64,000 nt of DNA from Acinetobacter genomosp. 15BJ (GCF_000400715.1 NZ_KE007347.1:1836995-1900994); one strand, 5' to 3'. Numbered from the stretch's first letter, positions 15,953 to 26,453 are shown. A program made the numbers and translations. Notes: generated from the letters alone by a model not told the origin.

Positions 15953-17101
15953 TTACTTCGATGCGAGATCAATATCCGCTTGCATCGACAACCCAACACG
16001 CAATGGATGTTCTGCAAGTTCTTTCGGATCAAGGCTGATACGCACAGGTAAACGCTGTACCACTTTAATCCAGTTCCCTGTGGCATTTTGCGCAGGAATC
16101 AAGGCAAATGCTGCACCTGTACCGCCTGAGAAACCTTGTACTGTACCGTGATAAACCACGTCATCACCATATAAGTCAGAGCGTAAAGTCACTTTCTGCC
16201 CTGCTTTGACTTTCGCCAATTGGCTTTCTTTGTAGTTGGCATCGACATACAGTGCAGAGACAGGCACCACCGACATCATCACTGTGCCAGGCGCAACCCG
16301 TTGCCCAATCTGAATATTACGGCGCACGATGACACCATCAACAGGCGCACGAATCACTGTACGTTCTAAATCCAATGCCGCTTGTTCCACATGCGCTTTT
16401 GCAACTAAAACGTCAGGAGTAGATGCTTCATTGACGCCTTGAATCAAGGCTTCGTTAGCAGCATAGGTACTTTCAGCCGCTTTACGGCTTGAGGTCGCTT
16501 GTGCCAATCCTGCTTGAGCCAAATCCAGACTTGCTTTTGCCGTCGAAACCGCACTTTGTGCCTTGCTTAATTCCTCTTTGGAAATTGCACCCGATGCAGC
16601 CAGTTCATTACGACGATTCAATTCCAATGCAGCACGATCATAATCGGCTTGAGCTTTGGTCACTTGTGCCTGTGCACTGGTGATTTCATCATTACGAACG
16701 ACAACCTGAGAATTTAAAGAGCTGCTATTGGCTTGGCTTTGCTTGTATTGACGTTGCGCTTTAGCAAGTTCTGCCTGTGCCTGTGCCAGTTGAATCTTGG
16801 CATCACGTTCATCAATACGTACCAATACATCGCCTTGTTTGACCTGTTGGGTCTCTTTGACCAATACTTCAGCCACTTGCCCACTGACCATTGAGGTAAT
16901 TTGTGCAGTTTCTGCGCCGACATAAGCATTGTCTGTACTGACCGAATGATTAAAGAATAACGCCCAAATGCCATACAGAATTGCAGCGAGAATCAGAATG
17001 AGTGCGAAAAATCCAAGGAATTTTTTACGTTTTGCTTTCATTGCATCATCTGATGCCGAATCTGAAGCAGCATCCTGTAGGTTGGCTTGAGCGTCAGTCA
17101 T
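15953..17101 (-). CDS. emrA: EmrA/HlyD-type periplasmic adaptor
   Basis: A 382-residue membrane fusion protein. A cytoplasmic N-terminus and one membrane helix (about residues 29-50, FLGFFALILILAAILYGIWA) are followed by a biotinyl-lipoyl-like half (SGQVAEVLVKETQQVKQGDVLVRID). A long alpha-hairpin rich in A/Q/K comes next, then the second lipoyl half and beta-barrel (VIRAPVDGVIVRRNIQIGQRVAPGT). It bridges the EmrB permease to an outer-membrane channel. It is first in the emrAB operon. The 470-bp gap to the divergent AraC gene holds the promoter. Confidence 0.92.
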   Translation of the reverse strand: MTDAQANLQDAASDSASDDAMKAKRKKFLGFFALILILAAILYGIWALFFNHSVSTDNAYVGAETAQITSMVSGQVAEVLVKETQQVKQGDVLVRIDERDAKIQLAQAQAELAKAQRQYKQSQANSSSLNSQVVVRNDEITSAQAQVTKAQADYDRAALELNRRNELAASGAISKEELSKAQSAVSTAKASLDLAQAGLAQATSSRKAAESTYAANEALIQGVNEASTPDVLVAKAHVEQAALDLERTVIRAPVDGVIVRRNIQIGQRVAPGTVMMSVVPVSALYVDANYKESQLAKVKAGQKVTLRSDLYGDDVVYHGTVQGFSGGTGAAFALIPAQNATGNWIKVVQRLPVRISLDPKELAEHPLRVGLSMQADIDLASK

Positions 17102-17573
17102 AAGTTATTCCTGAAAATTAAAGAGATTTTTAACTTTTGGTTTAATCAGCCGATCAGTTTAATTTTGAAAACTTAACTGAATGTTAAAAAACCAAAAAAT
17201 GAAAAATAAGAAAAAAACCATTTCGCATTTTAACGGCAAAAAATCATATCGCGAGAATAAAAAAAATAACTGATGCGTTCAATTCTTATAAATTGATATT
17301 TTAATGCTGATAAGCAACTTAAAGTTTGCATTCTAAGCGAGTGATCTTCGTAATCCCCTCTAATACAACGATGCTTAACATACCTATAAAGCATGAAGAT
17401 ATATGTGGAATAAGCTTGTGTATTTGGCTGAATTTGTTCTAATGAACTTAGCTGAAAGAATATTTTTGCGTGGCAATTTATTTTTCCTCACGAGAAAAGC
17501 ACGGTCATTTATGGATCAGAATGGCATTTTTCTTGCTGCTAAAACAACAAACACTTAGCTAGGTGAAAGGACG
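17102..17573. other. Divergent promoter region between emrA and the AraC-type gene
   Basis: About 470 bp of AT-rich sequence with no convincing reading frame. It must contain the promoters of emrA (leftward) and the regulator gene (rightward). I see no strong palindrome beyond short AT-rich ones. Confidence 0.5.
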
Positions 17574-18560
17574 ATGACATCACTCAGCCAAAATATGGAT
17601 CTTATCCATCATTCTCATCAGGCCGATTTTGCTCAAGATCTGATGTCAATGATCTGTGGTGAACACCGCTTGGATACCCTATGTCGAGAAACACTCGATT
17701 TTCATTATGACGGGATTCGTTTACCGCATAAAAAAATGGCGATCGGAACCATTAGCTATGGCGCCAATGTCGCCATCAATATTGCCAACCTAAAAGCCTA
17801 TAGCATCAGCCTGCCCTTTCATGGCAAACAAACACTCAGTATCCGTGGCGCAAAATACCAATCCGATGCACAAACTGGTTTGATTGTCTCCAATCAGGAC
17901 TTACAGGATTTGGTCATCAATCAGGACTGTCAAAAATTTCAGGTGGTGATTCCTGAAAATAGCCTGCAACTGGTACTGTCTGAACTATTGAATCAACCGA
18001 TTGAAGAAGCCATCGTATTTAACCCTGAAATCTCCTTGTCGATGACTGGCTTGATGCAGGCATGGTGGCACAATATTGAAAATTTCTTGCAGTTGAAATC
18101 GCATTATGCCGACTTTTCTGGCCTACCCATGTTTTCCGAAGACTATGAAAATTTTGTGATTAAGGCCCTGCTGCTGTCTCAGGAAAATAATTATTCTGCG
18201 GCGCTGCATGAACGCTGCAACCGAGCTGAGCCAGCCTATCTGCGCAAAGTAAAAAACTTTATCATTCAGCATGCCCATGAAGCCTTCAATGCCGAAAGCC
18301 TGCACCTCTTGGCAGGTGTGTCTAAATCCAAACTCTATGCCGAGTTTCAGCAGTATTATGGCCTGAGTCCGATGGCCTATCTGCGTAAATATCGCCTACA
18401 ACAAATTTATAAAATATTAAGCAATGCCACCAAGCATCAAAAGATTTCCATCTCCAAACTTGCCTATGACTGGGGCTTTAATCACCTCAGCCGTTTCGCT
18501 CAGGAATATAAAGATGAGTTTGGGGAAAAGCCGAGCGAAACCCGAAATAAACATGAGTGA
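17574..18560 (+). CDS. AraC/XylS-family regulator, probable activator of anthranilate genes
   Basis: 328 residues. The N-terminal two-thirds is an AraC-binding-like effector domain of the type shared by XylS, BenR and AntR. The C-terminal ~100 residues carry two helix-turn-helix units: SLHLLAGVSKSKLYAEFQQYYGLSPMAYLRKYRL, written here only as its family end, and ISKLAYDWGFNHLSRFAQEYKDEFGEKPSE. It faces an aromatic-acid transporter gene and antABC. Tandem half-sites of the XylS/BenR pattern lie upstream of antA. An AntR-like role is therefore inferred, with anthranilate or a related acid as effector. The start has AGGTGAAAGG just upstream. Confidence 0.82.
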   Translation: MTSLSQNMDLIHHSHQADFAQDLMSMICGEHRLDTLCRETLDFHYDGIRLPHKKMAIGTISYGANVAINIANLKAYSISLPFHGKQTLSIRGAKYQSDAQTGLIVSNQDLQDLVINQDCQKFQVVIPENSLQLVLSELLNQPIEEAIVFNPEISLSMTGLMQAWWHNIENFLQLKSHYADFSGLPMFSEDYENFVIKALLLSQENNYSAALHERCNRAEPAYLRKVKNFIIQHAHEAFNAESLHLLAGVSKSKLYAEFQQYYGLSPMAYLRKYRLQQIYKILSNATKHQKISISKLAYDWGFNHLSRFAQEYKDEFGEKPSETRNKHE

Positions 18561-18574
18561 ACATTCTTAAATAA

Positions 18575-18602
18575 AAAAGCCCAGTCAACATACTGGGCTT
18601 TT
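18575..18602. terminator. Bidirectional terminator between the AraC-type and MFS genes
   Basis: Stem AGCCCAGT/ACTGGGCT (18578-18585 with 18592-18599), loop of 6, A run before and T run after. It serves both convergent genes. Confidence 0.85.
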
Positions 18603-18606
18603 TCCA

Positions 18607-19941
18607 TTAACTGGTGCTTAACACGGGATTGACTTTATTGTTCTGACGCATGGCTTTTAAACTCAAGGCAATGAAAGCGATAAAGGTCGGCAAGGCCAGC
18701 AAATAGAAAATTCCGCCAAGGCTGATCTCATAGGTAAAGATATAAGAACCAAAGAACGCCCCGAAAATGGCACCGACTCGACCAATACCATGCATCCAAG
18801 ACACCCCAACCGCACGACACTGCGATGGATAAAATAATGCCGCCAAAGGTAATAGAGACGATTGCGCCCCTGTCAGCAATGCCCCTATCAGGAAAATACT
18901 GATGCCAAGCAATAGGATGCTTGAACTGACGAAGCCTGCAACGATAAACATGATAAATGCAGTCAAATACGCATATTTAATCACCTGAGTTGGATTCAGT
19001 TTATCCATATACCAGCCCATGATGATGGCACCAATCACCCCACCAAAAGGGAAAATCGCGGCAATTAAACTAAACTGTTGTGTGCTAAAGCCTGCGGTTT
19101 TTAAAATGGTTGGCATCCAGCTGGTTAGCAAATAGAACACCAACAGGCTCATAAAGCAGCACAGCCATAACATCACTGAACCCCACAGATATTTGCCCAA
19201 AACTGTTTTCACTGGGCTTTCACTGTGATCCACATCAATATGTGGCAGCTCAATTTTGACCGTATCAGCAAATGCATGACCTTGAATTTTTGCCAGAATA
19301 CTTTGCGCTTTGACTTGCTGCTCTCGTTTGATCAGATAAGGGACTGATTCTGGCAATTTCAGTAATAACACCACCACCAAAAATAGTGGAATAACGCCAC
19401 CTAAAATCACCACTTTGGCCCAACCGAGATTTTCCAATAAATAGGCAGACAGCAGACCACCACAGGAAATCCCCAACATAAATCCACAACCCGCCAAACC
19501 AGTCAGGAAAGCTTTGCGTTTCGCAGGCATATATTCAGAAACAATGGTACTGATGTTTGGCATCGCCGCCCCCAAACCCACACCAGTAATAAAGCGGTAA
19601 ATCATCAAGTCCTGCGTGGAAGAAGCAAAACCACACAAGATGGTAAATACTGAAAATAATAAGGTGGTGAATACAATCACCCCTTTACGTCCAAACCGAT
19701 CTGCCAATGGCCCTGAAATAATTGCACCGATTGACATCCCCACCAGCGCTGCACTGAGTACGGGTGCCAATTCAGGTTTACTGATGCCCCAATCATCCAA
19801 TAAGGCGGGCGCAATAAAACCAATAATTCCAGTATCTAAACCATCACAAAAAAACACCAAGAAACCCAGTGTAAATACCAACCATTGCAGTGGTGATAAG
19901 CGGTCACGATTGATTACTGTATTAACATCAACTGTCTTCAT
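18607..19941 (-). CDS. Aromatic-acid:H+ symporter, MFS (probable anthranilate uptake)
   Basis: 444 residues from the ATG at 19941 (MKTVDVNTVINRDRLSPLQW), which has GGGAA five bases upstream; codons to 20040 are not needed. It is an AAHS-family major facilitator of the BenK/PcaK type. Helix 1 has the family pattern FCDGLDTGIIGFIAPAL, in which the Asp residues are needed in PcaK-like carriers. Loop 2-3 has GPLADRFGRKGVIV. Twelve membrane segments are expected. It lies downstream of antABC in the same direction but after a terminator, so it probably has its own promoter. Substrate by context: anthranilate or benzoate. Confidence 0.85.
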   Translation of the reverse strand: MKTVDVNTVINRDRLSPLQWLVFTLGFLVFFCDGLDTGIIGFIAPALLDDWGISKPELAPVLSAALVGMSIGAIISGPLADRFGRKGVIVFTTLLFSVFTILCGFASSTQDLMIYRFITGVGLGAAMPNISTIVSEYMPAKRKAFLTGLAGCGFMLGISCGGLLSAYLLENLGWAKVVILGGVIPLFLVVVLLLKLPESVPYLIKREQQVKAQSILAKIQGHAFADTVKIELPHIDVDHSESPVKTVLGKYLWGSVMLWLCCFMSLLVFYLLTSWMPTILKTAGFSTQQFSLIAAIFPFGGVIGAIIMGWYMDKLNPTQVIKYAYLTAFIMFIVAGFVSSSILLLGISIFLIGALLTGAQSSLLPLAALFYPSQCRAVGVSWMHGIGRVGAIFGAFFGSYIFTYEISLGGIFYLLALPTFIAFIALSLKAMRQNNKVNPVLSTS

Positions 19942-20084
19942 CTTTATTCCCTTAAAAGCAAATTCTGTTAAAACTTCTGTTGGTTGAATCAATTCAATAT
20001 GTGCAGTCAATCTCTCCTTCAGAATCATTTGATTGCACACATCCCATATTTTAATTTTGAGAATGATATTTTTAATTGGATGAG

Positions 20085-20121
20085 AAAAAAGGGATGGTCA
20101 TTACGATGTTCCATCCCTTTT
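20085..20121 (-). terminator. Terminator of the antABC operon
   Basis: Stem AGGGATGG/CCATCCCT (20090-20097 with 20111-20118) is followed by TTTTTTCTC on the minus strand. It begins a few bases past the antC stop. Confidence 0.85.
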
Positions 20122-20126
20122 CTCTG

Positions 20127-21173
20127 TTAAGCATCGAGTGCAATACGTGCACTGTTGCTTTGTAAAAACTTCTCGCTATAGAGACGGTAATTACTTAATG
20201 CTTGCTCATCCAGCCAGCTTTTGACCGCTTCAATCATCGGCGGTGGCCCGCATAAATACATATCAAAAGCCTGTTCCGCCAGTTGATCACGATTTAGGTG
20301 CTGATGGATATAACCTGTTTTTCCTGTCCAAGTCTCTGAAGATTGGGTGACGATGGGTTGATAGTTAAAATGCGGCATCCGTTCTGCATAGGCCTGTAAA
20401 CGCGACTGTTCACATAAATCGGTTGCCTGATTAACGCCGTAAAACAATTGAATCACAGGCGCATCGGCTTGCTCGGCAATATTGTCCAGCATGCCTAAAA
20501 AGGCCGATAAACCTGTGCCGCCTGCAATAAACACCAACGGTCGTTGCACTTCACGTAAATAGAAACTGCCCAAAGGCGCCTCCATCATAATGGTTTGACC
20601 CACTTGACAGCGTTCACGTAAATAATTGCTCATCACTCCATCGGGCAATAACCGAATTAAAAATTGCAGTTGATTGTCTGGATTAGGGCGATTGGCAAAG
20701 GAATAAGAACGCCAATCCTCTGTTTCAGGAATCTGCAAACGCGCATATTGACCCGGCAGAAACTCAAGTTGCTTGGTATATGAACTGGCATCGACATGCA
20801 GGATGGCGGTGGTCTCTGAAACCAGTTCAACCTTGGTCACTTTGCTGGCAATTTTTAAGGTCTCACCTGCATGGCACATCTCGGAGCTATGATCAAAATA
20901 AAAGGCAGCATTGGATTTGACCCGCGTTTGACAGGCCAGCATTTTACGCTCAGCCAAATCACGCTCGCTCAAGGCATCTTCATCCACATATTCCTGCTCA
21001 TAGATGCCTGTTTCACATTGACCCTGACAGGTTCCGCACACGCCCTCACGACAATCTAAGGGTAAATTAATGCCCTGACGAATCGCAGCATTGAGTAACA
21101 ACTCATCCTCTTGGACTGAAATAAAAAAGGTTTTTCCATCGGCAAAATTAAGTGCAACTGAATGTCCCATCAT
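20127..21173 (-). CDS. antC: Anthranilate 1,2-dioxygenase electron transfer component
   Basis: A 348-residue NADH:acceptor reductase that feeds electrons to the AntAB oxygenase. The N-terminal plant-type [2Fe-2S] ferredoxin domain has cysteines in CREGVCGTCQGQC and a late one in MLACQTRV. The FAD-binding domain includes the flavin motif RSYSFANRP-like WRSYSFANRPN. The NAD domain has FIAGGTGLSAFLGML and ends with the CGPPPMIEAV motif. Length and architecture also match BenC. The antA and antB companions favour anthranilate. Starts at 21173 and 21170 both follow GGGAG. It is last in the operon. Confidence 0.88.
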   Translation of the reverse strand: MMGHSVALNFADGKTFFISVQEDELLLNAAIRQGINLPLDCREGVCGTCQGQCETGIYEQEYVDEDALSERDLAERKMLACQTRVKSNAAFYFDHSSEMCHAGETLKIASKVTKVELVSETTAILHVDASSYTKQLEFLPGQYARLQIPETEDWRSYSFANRPNPDNQLQFLIRLLPDGVMSNYLRERCQVGQTIMMEAPLGSFYLREVQRPLVFIAGGTGLSAFLGMLDNIAEQADAPVIQLFYGVNQATDLCEQSRLQAYAERMPHFNYQPIVTQSSETWTGKTGYIHQHLNRDQLAEQAFDMYLCGPPPMIEAVKSWLDEQALSNYRLYSEKFLQSNSARIALDA

Positions 21174-21182
21174 GATGCTCCC

Positions 21183-21674
21183 TTAAACATGATAAAAATC
21201 TAAGACCGAATCAATTTTGTCATTCAGCAAAATCGTGTGCTGACGGCGAATACGGAATCCTTCCGCTGTTGGTCTTAACAGATAAGTCGCATGTCCATAG
21301 AAACAACCTTCCAGACCTTGACGGTTATATAAAGTGCTCCATCCGACTTTGGCTTCAATCAAACCATCTTGCAGACTTTTAACCTGTACATTTTGAATAC
21401 TGTGCTGCGTGCGGGGTAATGGCGTGGCTGATGCCGCTTTGCCGGTACGGATACGAAATACACGGTCTTCCAGACCTGAGCGATCAGCATAATAGATATA
21501 AGACAAGCCCTGATTCGGATCTTCGACATAACGATGATCATCAATCCATTGCGGGATATGGTATTCACTATCTTCATCATACAATTCCAGATAGGCATCC
21601 CAATCATAGCGATCACACAGTTCAGACTTCTGATATAAAAATTGTGAAACAGCAAAGTGTAATTCAGCAGTCAT
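21183..21674 (-). CDS. antB: Anthranilate 1,2-dioxygenase small (beta) subunit
   Basis: A 163-residue ring-hydroxylating dioxygenase beta subunit (NTF2-like fold), which packs with the alpha subunit and has no cofactor. Typical features are the early helix YQKSELCDRYDWDAYLELYDEDSEYHIP and the C-terminal block FYGHATYLLRPTAEGFRIRRQHTILL. The start has GAGG eight bases upstream, and it lies three bases past the antA stop, so translation is coupled. Confidence 0.9.
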   Translation of the reverse strand: MTAELHFAVSQFLYQKSELCDRYDWDAYLELYDEDSEYHIPQWIDDHRYVEDPNQGLSYIYYADRSGLEDRVFRIRTGKAASATPLPRTQHSIQNVQVKSLQDGLIEAKVGWSTLYNRQGLEGCFYGHATYLLRPTAEGFRIRRQHTILLNDKIDSVLDFYHV

Positions 21675-21677
21675 GGC

Positions 21678-23093
21678 TTAGACCTCCTCTGTCACAGTAT
21701 CTAGCTGATAGGTAATATCCTGCATTTTTAAGGCCTTGCGATTTAAGCCATCTAGCATTAAGCGCTGCCATTGACCGTGCTGATTGACATATAGACCTTC
21801 ATGCGTCAGTTCACGGCCCGTGATCACAGGTTGAATCCCCAAATCCTGTGCATTCTGCGTCAGCTCATAACACCATTTATGCTGTCCACGGGAAATATCA
21901 CTCCAACGCTCTAAACGTGCTTGGAAGCCTTTTTGCTGTTCGCGGAATTCCACCAGATCATCAGGCGTACCTAAGCCAGAGACATTGAAAAAGTCTTCAA
22001 ACTGGCGAATGCGGTTACGACGTGCCTCAGCCGACTCGCCTTTTACCGCCAGACATTGACTAATCACTTCGGTTTTATTCCACGCCACAGGACGGACTAT
22101 CCGCAATTGAGAACTGATCTGATCCATAAAGAATAAGCTTGGATAGAGGTTTAAGTTTCTTAACCGATGCATCGCCCATTCCGCACGCTTGGCACCATAT
22201 TTTTCCAGCAGATAAGGCATCACTGTGTCATAGCCAGGACGCACGGCTGGATTTGGCATGTCACTGAATAGGACACTGTGACCATTTTTAAAACTGAACC
22301 AGCCATCATCAGTCTGGTTATCGCCTGCACCTAATTTGCTGTAATCCAAGGTATCCAGATCATCACCTTTGGATGCATTGACCTGTTGGCGATGTTGTAC
22401 GGTTGAGACATAGTTATAGTGCACGGTACTGACGTGATAGCCATCCAGACCATTTTCATTTTGCAGCTTCCAGTTTCCTGCAAAGGTATAAGCAGACTTG
22501 CCTTGCAGGACTTCCAATTCACCTGTTGGTGACTGCTCCACCATTAAATCGAGGAATACTTTGGCATCACCCAAAAAGTCTTCAAGGCGATCGTTGGCTT
22601 GCGTGTCCAGACTGACAAAGACAAAGCCACGGTAGCTGGCAATACGTCCTTGTTTGAGGCCACGGCTAGACTTATCAAAATCTTCACAATATTCAGCAGG
22701 TGCTTTGACCTTGACCAGACGACCATCTGATTTATAGCACCACGCATGGAACGGACAGGTAAAGGTGGATTGATTACCTTTGGCCACACGGGTTAAGGTC
22801 GCACCACGATGTTCACAGGCATTGACCATGGCATGCAGTTGACCTTGGCCATCACGGCTAATAATCAGTGGTTGACGTCCGATCTGAACAGTTAAAAAAT
22901 CATGATTGTTGGGAATTTCACTTTCGTGACATGCGTAGATCCAGACTTTTTCAAAGATTAATTCCATTTCCAAATCGAAAAGTTCAGCTTCAGTGAACAT
23001 CTCGCGTGCGATACGGAATACGCCATCGTTCGGGCGAAAGTCGAGACATCCTGTAATAAAATCCTGCCATTCGGCAATATTACGTGTTGTCAT
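21678..23093 (-). CDS. antA: Anthranilate 1,2-dioxygenase large (alpha) subunit
   Basis: Converts anthranilate to catechol with release of CO2 and ammonia. 471 residues from the ATG at 23093, eight bases after GGAGG; the length equals what I recall for AntA of A. baylyi. The Rieske [2Fe-2S] centre is at Cys93-x-His95 and Cys113-x2-His116. The mononuclear iron site is in NENGLDGYHVSTVHYNYV, which includes both histidines and the bridging Asp. The closest remembered sequences are AntA rather than BenA proteins, which have a different N-terminus. First in antABC. A tandem AraC-type operator lies 60-90 bases upstream of its start. Confidence 0.92.
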   Translation of the reverse strand: MTTRNIAEWQDFITGCLDFRPNDGVFRIAREMFTEAELFDLEMELIFEKVWIYACHESEIPNNHDFLTVQIGRQPLIISRDGQGQLHAMVNACEHRGATLTRVAKGNQSTFTCPFHAWCYKSDGRLVKVKAPAEYCEDFDKSSRGLKQGRIASYRGFVFVSLDTQANDRLEDFLGDAKVFLDLMVEQSPTGELEVLQGKSAYTFAGNWKLQNENGLDGYHVSTVHYNYVSTVQHRQQVNASKGDDLDTLDYSKLGAGDNQTDDGWFSFKNGHSVLFSDMPNPAVRPGYDTVMPYLLEKYGAKRAEWAMHRLRNLNLYPSLFFMDQISSQLRIVRPVAWNKTEVISQCLAVKGESAEARRNRIRQFEDFFNVSGLGTPDDLVEFREQQKGFQARLERWSDISRGQHKWCYELTQNAQDLGIQPVITGRELTHEGLYVNQHGQWQRLMLDGLNRKALKMQDITYQLDTVTEEV

Positions 23094-23152
23094 TTTTATG
23101 TCCTCCAATCAATAAAAACCTTTTCTTGATTGAAGCGTGATTTAGTTCTTGG

Positions 23153-23192
23153 CTCTATCCACTTTTTCCAGATCTCTATCCAGTTTGTGAAT
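23153..23192 (-). promoter_or_regulatory. Tandem AraC/XylS-type operator of antABC
   Basis: Two perfect copies of TGGATAGAG on the minus strand (23153-23161 and 23174-23182) are exactly 21 bp apart. Each contains GGATA, six bases after TGGA or TTCA, close to the TGCA-N6-GGNTA half-site pattern known for XylS/BenR. Two-turn spacing and direct orientation fit an AraC-type dimer. It lies 60 to 100 bases upstream of the antA start. Confidence 0.65.
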
Positions 23193-23227
23193 CATTTTGA
23201 CTCAGCTCGCGATGCGAATATTCAGGC

Positions 23228-23254
23228 ACAAAAAAAGCAGGATTTAAGCCTGCT
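23228..23254 (-). terminator. Terminator of the thioesterase gene
   Basis: Stem AGCAGG/CCTGCT (23236-23241 with 23249-23254) with a T run on the minus strand. It separates the thioesterase gene from the antA promoter region. Confidence 0.7.
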
Positions 23255-23349
23255 ATAAAACAATGGGAGTGGCGAATAAAATGGTTCTGAAATGAAATCA
23301 GCCTCTCAAGCTTGGCATAAGAGGCTTTAAAATGTTTTATTTAAAAAGC

Positions 23350-23847
23350 TTAATATGCATATGAGGCAATCGCAGTTGCAATCGCTTTGCCTTCATCATT
23401 GACCATGGTCATACGCATGGTGCAACCCTTACGGCCTAGGCGTAAGGTTTCCGCACGGGCAATAAAGTATTTACCACGTCCCGGAGCCAGATAATCCACC
23501 CGCATATCCACGGTGGCTAAACGGGATACTTTCTTGATGGTATCGGGTAAATCTTCTGGTGTCGCACGGAGATAAAGCTGCTCCATCGCCGCCACACCGC
23601 CGATACTGTCCAGAATCGTTGCAGCGACACCACCATGTAAAATCTGAAATGCAACATTACCGACCAGTTCCGGCTGCATTTCAACATAGGCTTCAATTTG
23701 TCCATCAACAACACGCATGACCATGCCACTGTATTTAAAAAATGGACAAGCATTAAATGCTTTACATAATTGCTTTGAGACGACTTGGTGATCTGCTTTT
23801 GCACCTAACTGAATATTTCCAGTCCAGTTTCTCTTTACATCATTCAT
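23350..23847 (-). CDS. PaaI-type hotdog-fold thioesterase
   Basis: 165 residues, hotdog fold. The PaaI-family signature is QILHGGVAATILDSIGGVAA (residues about 87-106), in which HGG and the following acidic position form the thioesterase site. The strand RVDYLAPGRGKYFIARAETLRLGRKGC is typical. It probably hydrolyses an acyl- or aryl-CoA, substrate unknown. It is close to the ant genes but followed by its own terminator, so a catabolic link is only possible. It is divergent from hemB. Confidence 0.82.
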   Translation of the reverse strand: MNDVKRNWTGNIQLGAKADHQVVSKQLCKAFNACPFFKYSGMVMRVVDGQIEAYVEMQPELVGNVAFQILHGGVAATILDSIGGVAAMEQLYLRATPEDLPDTIKKVSRLATVDMRVDYLAPGRGKYFIARAETLRLGRKGCTMRMTMVNDEGKAIATAIASYAY

Positions 23848-23933
23848 ACGCGGCCTACACTCAACGGAAAGAATAACTCTCCATTCTTTTGCACAAATCT
23901 AAAAATATGGGGCTACAATAGCGGGGTTTGTAA

Positions 23934-25031
<1,098 letters not shown>

Positions 25032-25062
25032 TTTCCTTTTATTTAGAATGTTCTAAAATTTG

Positions 25063-25265
25063 ATACGCGGAAACGTCATCTGCAACCTGCGCAGTGCTAA
25101 AAAGATATAAGATATTGGACTTATAGCTGAATGCATAAAGCTGAAAAAATTGAACAGGTTTTGCAGATGACAATGCCTTTGCTTACTTTGGGCAAAACCA
25201 AAGTAAGTCCAGCTGAAAGCTAATCCTAAAATAGATTGAGAACTCAGCAAGACTCCGCCGCGTAT
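25063..25265. repeat. MITE-like palindromic intergenic element
   Basis: About 203 bp with terminal inverted repeats ATACGCGG (25063-25070) and CCGCGTAT (25258-25265). Inside are a 14-bp stem with a 2-base bulge (25075-25088 with 25156-25171, GTCATCTGCAA-type) and a perfect 10-bp hairpin CTTACTTTGG/CCAAAGTAAG (25182-25191 with 25198-25207). A 65-codon frame across it (minus strand) contains a string I recall from many spurious Acinetobacter small proteins (YFGFAQSKQRHCHLQ), which suggests a dispersed repeat. No clear target duplication is seen. The rest of the hemB-thiO gap is unremarkable. Confidence 0.6.
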
Positions 25266-25331
25266 TTATTCTGAGTAATTTAGATCAAATTTGGATTCTC
25301 ATCCAAATTAAGCAAATAAAACTGGTTTAAC

Positions 25332-26453
25332 ATGCATATTGCCATCATTGGTGCGGGTATTAGTGGCTTAATGTCAGCATTGGAACTTGCTGAACAAGGC
25401 TGCTCTGTCGATATTTTTGACCAACAGCTTGCAGGTCAAGCTGCCTCATGGGCGGGTGGAGGTATCCTCTCACCCATGTATCCTTGGCGTTATGCACCCG
25501 AAGTCAATCAGCTAGCCCAATACGGCAAACCGCTCTATCAAATATGGAATGAAAAATTGCTGCCCATCACTGGCATTGATTTTCAAATCCACGATACAGG
25601 CATGCTGATCTTTGATCAGGAAGATTTCGAGATTGGCTTGAATTATGCCACGCGACATCAAGAGCCGATGCAACACTGTGAACTGCTCAACCGCCCCAAA
25701 CTCGAAAAGATTAATCCCTATATTTCCCAACAATTCCAACAAGCCATCTATTTCCCACACCTGTCCAATGTTCGTAATCCACGCCTATTACAATCGTTAA
25801 TTTGCTACTTAAAACAACATCCTGCGGTACGTTTTTTTGAACAGTGTCCTGTTGAAAAATTGATGATTCAAAATAAAAAAGTTCAAGGGATTGAAACTGA
25901 GGATGGTCAGAAATTTAGCGCAGATCATGTTGTGATTACCTCTGGGGCATGGAGTCAACAATGGCAGCAACAGATTCAACGCCATATCCCTGTACATCCC
26001 GTGCAAGGGCAAATGCTGTTATTTAAAACCCCTGAAAACTGGCTGCCGACCATGTGTATGAATCGAGTGATGTATTTGATCCCACGTCAAGATGGTCATA
26101 TCGTCTGTGGTTCAAGCATGGCAGAGACTGGCTTTAGCACTGCGGTGGATGCAGACACCCAACAGAATATTCTCACTGCCTGCTTGGAAATGGTGCCCGA
26201 GCTTAAACAATTCCCGATTGTAAAACGTTGGGCAGGTTTACGCCCAAGTTCTCCACAAGGCATTCCCTATATCGGCGCAATGCCTGAACTGGAAAATCTT
26301 TGGGCCAATTTTGGACATTTCCGCAATGGCCTATGCATGGGCTCTGGTTCGGCGCGTCTGCTACGCCAGCTCGTTTTAGGACAAGATACGCTGGTCGATC
26401 CGAATGCTTATTCACCTCTACGCTTAAAACAACAGGATTTAATTTCTTGCTAG
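25332..26453 (+). CDS. thiO: Glycine oxidase ThiO (FAD-dependent amine oxidase)
   Basis: A 373-residue DAO-family flavoenzyme that oxidises glycine to the imine used for the thiazole of thiamin. N-terminal dinucleotide motif IIGAGISGLMSALELAEQG (residues 5-23), family block AGQAASWAGGGILSPMYPW (about 35-53) and C-terminal GLRPSSPQGIPYIGAMPELENLWANFGHFRNG. It stands alone, without thiS/thiG beside it. It converges with the epimerase gene, and the two coding ends overlap by 15 bases. Confidence 0.87.
   Translation: MHIAIIGAGISGLMSALELAEQGCSVDIFDQQLAGQAASWAGGGILSPMYPWRYAPEVNQLAQYGKPLYQIWNEKLLPITGIDFQIHDTGMLIFDQEDFEIGLNYATRHQEPMQHCELLNRPKLEKINPYISQQFQQAIYFPHLSNVRNPRLLQSLICYLKQHPAVRFFEQCPVEKLMIQNKKVQGIETEDGQKFSADHVVITSGAWSQQWQQQIQRHIPVHPVQGQMLLFKTPENWLPTMCMNRVMYLIPRQDGHIVCGSSMAETGFSTAVDADTQQNILTACLEMVPELKQFPIVKRWAGLRPSSPQGIPYIGAMPELENLWANFGHFRNGLCMGSGSARLLRQLVLGQDTLVDPNAYSPLRLKQQDLISC

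Noticed and set aside
25053..25250. 65-codon frame on the minus strand
   Set aside because: It falls in the palindromic element; better explained as a repeat than as a gene.
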